This document shows, in pieces, positions 58,248 to 64,000 of a DNA stretch of 64,000 nucleotides; the first letter of the stretch is position 1; each line of letters begins with the position of its first letter. The DNA is from Flavobacterium sp. (GTDB lineage: Bacteria; Bacteroidota; Bacteroidia; Flavobacteriales; Flavobacteriaceae), in the NCBI GenBank assembly GCA_016718345.1, contig JADKDN010000002.1:62001-126000 (forward strand). The letters run 5' to 3'. The notes under the pieces were generated by a model. That model was not told the DNA's origin. It did not search any database and was given only the letters and a program-made list of their open reading frames with translations. Both the position numbers and the translations under genes were made by a program.

Positions 58248-59503
58248 ATGGAAACAGTTCAAGCTATAAAACAACGATTTGAAATTATTGGTAATGATCC
58301 AAAGTTAAATCGCGCTATTGAAAAAGCGATTCAGGTTGCTCCAACAGACATTTCAGTATTAGTAACTGGAGAAAGCGGTGTTGGTAAAGAAAGTATTCCT
58401 AAAATCATTCATTCGCTTTCACACAGAAAACACGGAAAATACATTGCTGTAAACTGCGGCGCTATACCTGAAGGAACCATAGACAGTGAACTATTTGGTC
58501 ATGAAAAAGGCTCGTTTACAGGTGCAACCAGCACTCGCGAAGGTTATTTTGAAGTTGCCAATGGCGGAACAATTTTTTTGGATGAAGTTGGAGAATTACC
58601 CCTAACCACGCAAGTACGTTTGTTGCGTGTTCTTGAAAACGGTGAGTTCATAAAAGTAGGTTCTTCACAAGTACAAAAAACCAATGTCCGAATTGTTGCT
58701 GCAACCAATGTGAATTTATTTGATGCAATAGAAAAGGGAAAATTCAGGAAGACCTATATTACCGTTTGAGTACAGTTGATATTGTCCTACCGCCTTTGCG
58801 TGACCGAAAAGACGATATCCACCTATTATTTAGAAAATTTGCCGCCGATTTCGCTCATAAATATAAAATGCCGCCGTTGCGATTAGATGACAATGCCGTT
58901 CAAGTGCTACAAAAATACCGTTGGAGTGGAAACATTCGTCAGCTTCGAAATGTGGCAGAACAAATTTCAGTTTTAGAGACGAATCGTGATATTTCTGCTT
59001 TGACATTACAGTCGTATTTACCTTCAGAAGGAAGCAATCTTCCTTCGGTGATTAAGGACCGAAAAGCAGAAAGTGATTTTAGCACCGAAAGAGACATCTT
59101 GTACAAAGTCCTTTTTGATATGAAAAGCGATTTAAACGATTTGAAAAAACTAACTTTAGAGTTAATGAAAAACGGCGCTTCTAAAGTGCAAGAAATCAAC
59201 CCCAATCTCATTCAGAAAATATACGGCTCGAAAGAAAATGAAAGCGAAATAGTGTTTGAAGAAGAACCAAGAACTCCTGTTTTCAATACTCAAAACACCA
59301 ACGACGATTTTGAAGAAAATGATGATAATTACCTATTTGCCGAAACCGTTGAGGAAGAAGAAGTCTTGCGCCTAGAGCAAAAAGAAATAGAAATGATTAA
59401 AAAATCGTTAGAAAAAAACAAAGGAAAACGCAAAGCTGCTGCTGATGAACTTGGCATTTCTGAAAGAACGTTGTATCGAAAAATCAAACAGTTTGATTTG
59501 TAA
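58248..59503 (+). CDS. Sigma-54 interaction domain transcriptional activator, no receiver domain, one apparent frameshift
   Basis: An AAA+ domain starts almost at residue 1: Walker A TGESGVGKES, the sigma-54 contact loop GSFTGA (usual GAFTGA), Walker B GGTIFLDEVGELPL, and sensor LPPLRDRKDDIHLL. The C-terminus is a Fis-type HTH (KRKAAADELGISERTLYRKI). One G missing at about 58748 turns KFREDLYYRLSTV into a premature end. About 418 residues. Without an N-terminal regulatory domain its activity is probably set by level or partner. The acidic linker (EENDDNYLFAETVEEEEV) precedes the HTH. Confidence 0.93.
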
Positions 59504-59545
59504 TAACTTATCATTACATTTATACATCTTTTAATTCAAAAGTTT

Positions 59546-60227
59546 ATGAAGAAATTTTTGTTTAGTTGTATTGATTTTCGTTTCTATTTCTTGCAGTAAA
59601 TCTGATGAAAATGAAACTGCAGTGAATGCAATAGACCCAACAAAGCTGGAAAAAGTGATTTTTTCCAGGAATTAAATAGAGGAACATTGGAACTTTTAAT
59701 GATAATGGATTATTGAAAGAACTAATTAAACCTGAGGAAATTTGAGAATTTTTTTATGATACTAAAAACGTTTAATTAGTACAACCTTTTTGGAGATAAT
59801 GGAATTGCCGAAACCATAATTTTACTATGACAAAAATGATTCAACCTTTGATGGACAAATTGTTATGCTAAACCAAATTCATTAACAATTCACAATAAGA
59901 ACTTAGTTTAAATGAAAAGTTAATTTAGAAAAACAGCAATTGATTTAGATAATGAATATAACGAGTAAAGTTTGTTAAAAATGAAAAATGGAAACTATCT
60001 CGAATGAAGTGAATCATTTATACGACAATAAAAATCCAAGAGTACCCATTTGCAGAGCATTAGTTGAACACAATGGACAAGGTTTATATAATTCGCTAAT
60101 AACGTATTTAGATGTATTGTTTAAGAAAATGAATTTATTACACTTACAATTCTAATAATCAACTTTAACTAAATGAGGAAAATGAACGGCGTTATATTAT
60201 TATCAAGGAGATGTTATTCCTAATTAA
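59546..60227 (+). pseudogene. Lipoprotein gene, shattered by many frameshifts
   Basis: Start MKKFLF at 59546 followed in another frame by VVLIFVSISCSKSDENETAV, a lipobox with Cys. Further pieces are NFNDNGLLKELIK, FYDTKN, FGDNGIAETI, FYYDKNDSTFDGQIVMLN, and the end YYYQGDVIPN at 60227, which match a family of flavobacterial lipoproteins I recall as having RHS-like NDNGL/YD repeats. About ten shifts in 680 bases is far more than in neighbouring genes, so true decay is possible. The stretch holds nothing else. Confidence 0.55.
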
Positions 60228-60255
60228 AAAGATACTTTTGCATTTTACATTAAAC

Positions 60256-60759
60256 ATGAAACATCTAAGATATATACTTCTTGCTTTTATAGCTTTCAGT
60301 CTAAACAGTTGCTCTGTTTATAACTTTACTGGAACGGGTAAAATTGATGCTAAAACCTATCAAGTAAATTACTTTCAAAACAATGCTCCACTTATAGAGC
60401 CAGGAATTGAGCGAACATTTACTCAAAAGTTACAAAATTTAATTCAGAATCAAACCAATTTAAATTTAGTAAATTCTGGTGGTGATTTACTATATGAAGG
60501 TGAAATTGTTGATTATAGAATTACGCCTACAACAGCTACAGCAGATATCACAGCGGCTCAAAACAGATTGACCATAACAATTAATGTTCGATTCACTAAT
60601 AAAAATAAAGAAACAGACAATTTCGAAAAAAAATTCTCTTTCTTTTACAACTATAGCGGAACCGACCAATTAGTAGGTTCTAAACTTACCGAGGCTCTTG
60701 AGGAAATCTTTGAAAGAATCACCCAAGATATTTTTAATGAATCACTTGCAAAATGGTAA
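60256..60759 (+). CDS. lptE: LptE family LPS-assembly lipoprotein
   Basis: The start at 60256 (MKHLRYILLAFIAFSLNSCS) gives a lipoprotein signal with lipobox LNSC; the earlier ATG at 60211 is within the preceding gene. The mature part has FTGTGKIDAKTYQVNYFQNN, IEPGIERTFTQKLQNLIQNQ, ITPTTATADITAAQNRLTIT and a C-terminal helix ERITQDIFNESLAKW. This is the Bacteroidetes LptE form, which plugs LptD in the outer membrane. 167 residues, intact. Confidence 0.88.
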   Translation: MKHLRYILLAFIAFSLNSCSVYNFTGTGKIDAKTYQVNYFQNNAPLIEPGIERTFTQKLQNLIQNQTNLNLVNSGGDLLYEGEIVDYRITPTTATADITAAQNRLTITINVRFTNKNKETDNFEKKFSFFYNYSGTDQLVGSKLTEALEEIFERITQDIFNESLAKW

Positions 60760-60803
60760 TATTTAGAGTTAATTTGTTTATCCGAAAATCTCAAAACTAA
60801 ATT

Positions 60804-61746
60804 TTGAACGTAACTGAATATACTTCCTTAATTAATAACCCGAATGCCATCAATGACATTCAGAGTATTTCTTTGGAAAAAATCGTTCAAGAATTTCCTT
60901 ATTTTCAGAGCGCAAGAGCATTATATTTGAAAGGATTATACAATCAAAATAGCTTCAAATACAATTATGCACTAAAAATTACTGCGGCTCATACCACAGA
61001 TAGAAGTGTTTTATTTGATTTTATTACTTCCGAAACATTTACCACAATTCAAAAAGGATTGTATGACAAAAAAGTAGCCGAATTACTTGATATTACAGTA
61101 AAAGAAAGCGAAATATTTGTTGATGGTGAACCGCGTTTGGAACCCAAGGTAAATACAATCGAAGAATCTATTCTTACCTCTATTAAAAATGCATCGACTT
61201 CAACTCAAGAAACTAATGTAGTTGAAGAAGTAGTTACTATCAACGAAGAAAAAAGTGAAAGTCCCGAAACAATTGAACCAATTCTGTTGGAGGAAAAAGA
61301 GGAAATTGTTGAAGAAAAACTAGAACTAGGAAAGCCTTTTGAATTCTCAAAATCAGAAAAACATTCCTTTCAAGAATGGTTACAACTATCTAAATTTCAA
61401 CCGATAGTTAGGGATGAAAAAAAAAACAGCAAAAGAAAACCCTTCTGAAGTAGATTTCGAGAAGCAAAAAAAAAATAAACTAATTGATACTTTCATTAAA
61501 ACCAATCCTAAAATCCCGCCGATAAAACAAGATGCCACTCCAATCAGTATCGTTTTAGAGCCAAGTAATGCTGATAATTCCTACCTAATGACAGAAACTT
61601 TAGCTCGTGTTTATCTGGAACAAAAAAAATATCAAAAAGCAATTCAAGCTTATGAAATATTAATTTTGAAATATCCAGAAAAAAGTAGTTTCTTTGCAGA
61701 CCGAATTTTAGATATCAAAAATTTACAACAAAATAATAACCAGTAA
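60804..61746 (+). CDS. TPR protein between lptE and secG, TTG start, one apparent frameshift
   Basis: The frame opens after a TAA at 60798 and its only early start is TTG at 60804 (NVTEYTSLINNPNAINDIQS). IVQEFPYFQSARALYLKGLY and TTDRSVLFDFITSETF are conserved in flavobacterial neighbours of secG. An acidic middle and a C-terminal TPR (ARVYLEQKKYQKAIQAYEIL) follow. The A10 run at 61417-61426 is one too long; A9 reads RDEKKTAKENPSEVDFEKQK. About 313 residues. Its stop overlaps the secG start. Role unknown. Confidence 0.82.
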
Positions 61747-62105
61747 TGAGCACATTTTCAATTTTTTTAGTTTTAATAACAATAGTTTGTTTCCTGTTAA
61801 TCATAGTAGTAATGGTTCAAAATCCTAAAGGAGGCGGATTATCTTCATCATTAGGTGGATCGCAAATGATGGGTGGTGTACAAAAAACAACCGATTTCTT
61901 AGATAAAAGCACTTGGACTTTAGCAATTATACTAATCGGTTTAATATTGCTATCTAGTCTAAGTTTCACAGGAAATTTAAGTGATACCAATTCTAAAATC
62001 ATTGATCAAACAGAGACGTCAGAATCAAAACCTGAGGCAACTACACCAACAAAACCTGATAGCGAAAATCAAGCTCCTGTTGCTCCGGCTACTGAAAAGA
62101 AATAA
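61746..62105 (+). CDS. secG: Preprotein translocase subunit SecG
   Basis: 119 residues: helix TFSIFLVLITIVCFLLIIVV, then VQNPKGGGLSSSLGGSQMMG, the SecG hallmark loop, DFLDKSTWTLAIILIGLIL, and a hydrophilic tail rich in Pro, Thr and Glu. Accessory subunit of SecYEG in the inner membrane. Overlaps the TPR gene stop (TAATG). Confidence 0.95.
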   Translation: MSTFSIFLVLITIVCFLLIIVVMVQNPKGGGLSSSLGGSQMMGGVQKTTDFLDKSTWTLAIILIGLILLSSLSFTGNLSDTNSKIIDQTETSESKPEATTPTKPDSENQAPVAPATEKK

Positions 62106-62125
62106 AATTTTACAACTATACAATG

Positions 62126-62158
62126 AATGCCAGCTTGACAATGCTGGCATTTTTTTTA
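62126..62158 (+). terminator. Rho-independent terminator between secG and groES
   Basis: AATGCCAGC (62126-62134), loop TTGACAAT, GCTGGCATT (62143-62151) and a T run to 62158. It separates the miaB-secG transcription unit from groESL. Confidence 0.92.
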
Positions 62159-62184
62159 AGCAAAAATGTCAGTTTTTGCTTGTT

Positions 62185-62198
62185 GGCATAATTTCTGA
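62185..62198 (+). promoter_or_regulatory. Possible sigma-54-like promoter of groESL
   Basis: TTGGCATAATTTCTGA at 62183-62198 has the -24 GG of a sigma-54 promoter, but the -12 element reads GA in place of GC. It lies 46 bases before the groES ATG and just downstream of TGTCAGTTTTTG. A sigma-54 activator gene lies 3-4 kb upstream. Weak evidence. Confidence 0.3.
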
Positions 62199-62243
62199 AA
62201 TCAGGAATGCATCATTAATTAACATATAAAATAGTATACAATT

Positions 62244-62519
62244 ATGGCTTTAAACATTAAACCACTTTCAGATCGCGTTCTAATTGAACCTGTTGCTGCT
62301 GAAACTCAGACTGCCTCAGGAATTTTCATTCCTGATACTGCAAAAGAAAAACCTCAAAAAGGAACCGTAGTTGCAGTTGGAAATGGCAAGAAAGACCACA
62401 CCATGACTGTAAAAATTGGTGATACTGTTCTTTACGGAAAGTACGCTGGAACGGAATTAAAATTAGACGGAAAAGATTACTTAATCATGCGTGAGGATGA
62501 TATCCTAGCAATCATCTAA
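62244..62519 (+). CDS. groES: Co-chaperonin GroES
   Basis: 91 residues, intact: KPLSDRVLIEPVAAETQTAS, GIFIPDTAKEKPQKGTVVAV, GDTVLYGKYAGTELKLDGKD, YLIMREDDILAII. Heptameric lid of the GroEL chaperonin. 72 bases before groEL, one operon. Confidence 0.98.
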   Translation: MALNIKPLSDRVLIEPVAAETQTASGIFIPDTAKEKPQKGTVVAVGNGKKDHTMTVKIGDTVLYGKYAGTELKLDGKDYLIMREDDILAII

Positions 62520-62591
62520 TTAGCTTAAAATTAATCCAAAGTATTAAGAATTTAAACTTGAAACTTTAAAACAATTTAAACAAAAAATAAA

Positions 62592-64000
62592 ATGGCAAAA
62601 GATATTAAATTTGATATTGAAGCACGTGACGGATTAAAAAGAGGTGTTGACGCATTAGCTAATGCAGTAAAAGTGACACTTGGACCAAAAGGTCGTAATG
62701 TAATTATTGGAAAATCATTTGGAGGACCTAATGTAACCAAAGACGGTGTTACCGTTGCTAAAGAAATCGAATTGAAAGACCCATTAGAAAACATGGGAGC
62801 TCAGATGGTAAAAGAAGTAGCTTCAAAAACAAACGACCTAGCTGGTGACGGAACAACTACTGCTACAGTTTTAGCACAAGCAATTGTTAAAGAAGGCTTG
62901 AAAAACGTCGCTGCAGGAGCAAATCCAATGGATTTAAAAAGAGGAATTGACAAAGCAGTAGAAGCTATTGTTGGCGATTTAGCTAAGCAAGCAAAGGTTG
63001 TTGGAAGTGATTCAGAAAAAATTAAACAAATTGCTTCTATTTCAGCGAATAATGACGAAGTTGTTGGTGATTTGATTGCCAAAGCTTTCGCAAAAGTTGG
63101 AAAAGAAGGCGTAATTACTGTTGAAGAAGCTAAAGGTACTGACACCTATGTAGATGTTGTTGAAGGAATGCAATTTGACAGAGGATATCTTTCTCCATAC
63201 TTTGTAACCAATCCAGAAAAGATGGAGGCTGAATTGGAAAATCCGTATATACTTTTATACGATAAGAAAGTATCTTCATTAAAAGAATTGCTTCCAGTAT
63301 TAGAACCAGTAGCTCAATCCGGAAAACCTTTATTGATTATTGCTGAAGATGTTGACGGTGAAGCCTTATCTACTTTAGTAGTAAACAAATTGCGTGGCGC
63401 ATTAAAAATTGCAGCCGTAAAAGCACCTGGTTTTGGCGACAGAAGAAAGGCGATGTTAGAAGATATTGCTATTTTAACTGGTGGTACTGTAATTTCAGAA
63501 GAAAGAGGATTCACTCTTGAAAATACAACAATCGAAATGCTAGGAACTGCTAAGAGAGTGAGTATTGATAAAGACAATACTACAATTGTAAATGGTGCTG
63601 GAGATGCTGATATGATTAAAAATCGTGTGAATCAAATCAAAGGTCAAATGGAAGCTACTACTTCTGATTATGACAAAGAAAAATTACAAGAACGTTTAGC
63701 AAAATTAGCTGGAGGAGTTGCAGTTCTTTATGTAGGTGCTGCTTCTGAAGTAGAAATGAAAGAGAAAAAAGACCGTGTTGATGATGCTTTACATGCAACT
63801 CGTGCAGCTGTTGAAGAAGGAATTGTTGCTGGTGGTGGCGTTGCCTTGTTGAGAGCAAAAAGCGCTCTTGCTTCTCTAAAAGCTGACAATGCTGACGAAG
63901 CAACAGGTATTCAAATTATTTCAATAGCAGTAGAATCTCCTTTGAGAACAATTGTTGAAAATGCAGGCTTAGAAGGTTCTGTGGTAGTAGCTAAAGTTGC
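62592..64000 (+). CDS. groEL: Chaperonin GroEL, cut by window edge
   Basis: MAKDIKFDIEARDGLKRGVD from 62592; VTLGPKGRNVIIGKSFGGP, the ATP site DLAGDGTTTATVLAQAIVKE, GMQFDRGYLSPYFVTN, KAPGFGDRRKAMLEDIAILT and VEEGIVAGGGVALLRA. The frame is intact for 469 codons to the window end and lacks only about 75 C-terminal residues. Confidence 0.98.
   Translation, partial: MAKDIKFDIEARDGLKRGVDALANAVKVTLGPKGRNVIIGKSFGGPNVTKDGVTVAKEIELKDPLENMGAQMVKEVASKTNDLAGDGTTTATVLAQAIVKEGLKNVAAGANPMDLKRGIDKAVEAIVGDLAKQAKVVGSDSEKIKQIASISANNDEVVGDLIAKAFAKVGKEGVITVEEAKGTDTYVDVVEGMQFDRGYLSPYFVTNPEKMEAELENPYILLYDKKVSSLKELLPVLEPVAQSGKPLLIIAEDVDGEALSTLVVNKLRGALKIAAVKAPGFGDRRKAMLEDIAILTGGTVISEERGFTLENTTIEMLGTAKRVSIDKDNTTIVNGAGDADMIKNRVNQIKGQMEATTSDYDKEKLQERLAKLAGGVAVLYVGAASEVEMKEKKDRVDDALHATRAAVEEGIVAGGGVALLRAKSALASLKADNADEATGIQIISIAVESPLRTIVENAGLEGSVVVAKV

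Noticed and set aside
62576..63903. Several antisense frames in groEL
   Set aside because: They are complements of the highly conserved chaperonin frame.

Overview
The window looks like a chromosomal segment of a Flavobacterium-type member of the Bacteroidetes. The DNA is AT-rich. It carries gldK-gldL-gldM-gldN, the gliding motility and type IX secretion (T9SS) core, and at least three proteins with T9SS type A C-terminal sorting domains. Several promoters match the Bacteroidetes form (TTG near -33, TAnnTTTG near -7). The order topA / arginase-like gene / gldKLMN and the cluster miaB / sigma-54 activator / lptE / TPR / secG / groES / groEL are arrangements I know from flavobacteria.

Region by region. 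1-12064 (all minus strand): a broken DUF4230 gene, a LuxR/NarL-type response regulator overlapping a TPR-type histidine kinase, then a run of exported proteins (SBBP-like propeller with T9SS tail, MORN repeat protein, BNR/YCF48-like protein with T9SS tail, PD40 protein, PQQ-like propeller, small TonB-fold-like protein). Three of these promoters carry the same 16-bp palindrome just upstream of the -33 box. 12146-21059: GSCFA protein, ABC exporter, alaS, then M23 peptidase / MerR / LemA / two TPM proteins. 21154-26649: Rrf2 regulator, a tiny peptide ending in Met/Cys codons, a TonB-dependent receptor, a DUF2490 barrel and a ChrA-type transporter. 26738-37646: leuA, a helical-repeat protein, a large outer membrane barrel, der, era, a T9SS cargo gene bracketed by a copy of the era 3' end, and initiator tRNA-fMet followed by a GIY-YIG gene and a second tRNA 3' half. 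37834-46415: two leucine-rich-repeat paralogues, a truncated DUF1761 gene, a FemAB-like acyltransferase, a diacylglycerol kinase facing an App1-type phosphatidate phosphatase, an ABC-F protein, DUF983. 46417-56079: FAD oxidoreductase, gldN-M-L-K, arginase-like protein, topA. 56311-64000: miaB, a GxxExxY cassette in perfect 29-bp inverted repeats, the sigma-54 activator, a shattered lipoprotein gene, lptE, TPR, secG, groES and the 5' part of groEL.

About 25 genes, including essential ones (alaS, topA, gldL), are interrupted by one-base shifts, very often in A, T or G runs, and at three places pairs of compensating shifts can be reconstructed. This is best explained by homopolymer errors in the source sequence, so most broken genes are annotated as one gene with apparent frameshifts and not as pseudogenes.

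How the parts may work together: the T9SS core could export the sorting-domain proteins encoded here, while the two-component system at the left edge is a good candidate regulator of the neighbouring exported-protein genes through the shared palindrome. A second shared motif, a 20-bp-period direct repeat, links both leucine-rich-repeat genes with gldK. Functions are read from sequence and family knowledge only; no database search was possible.
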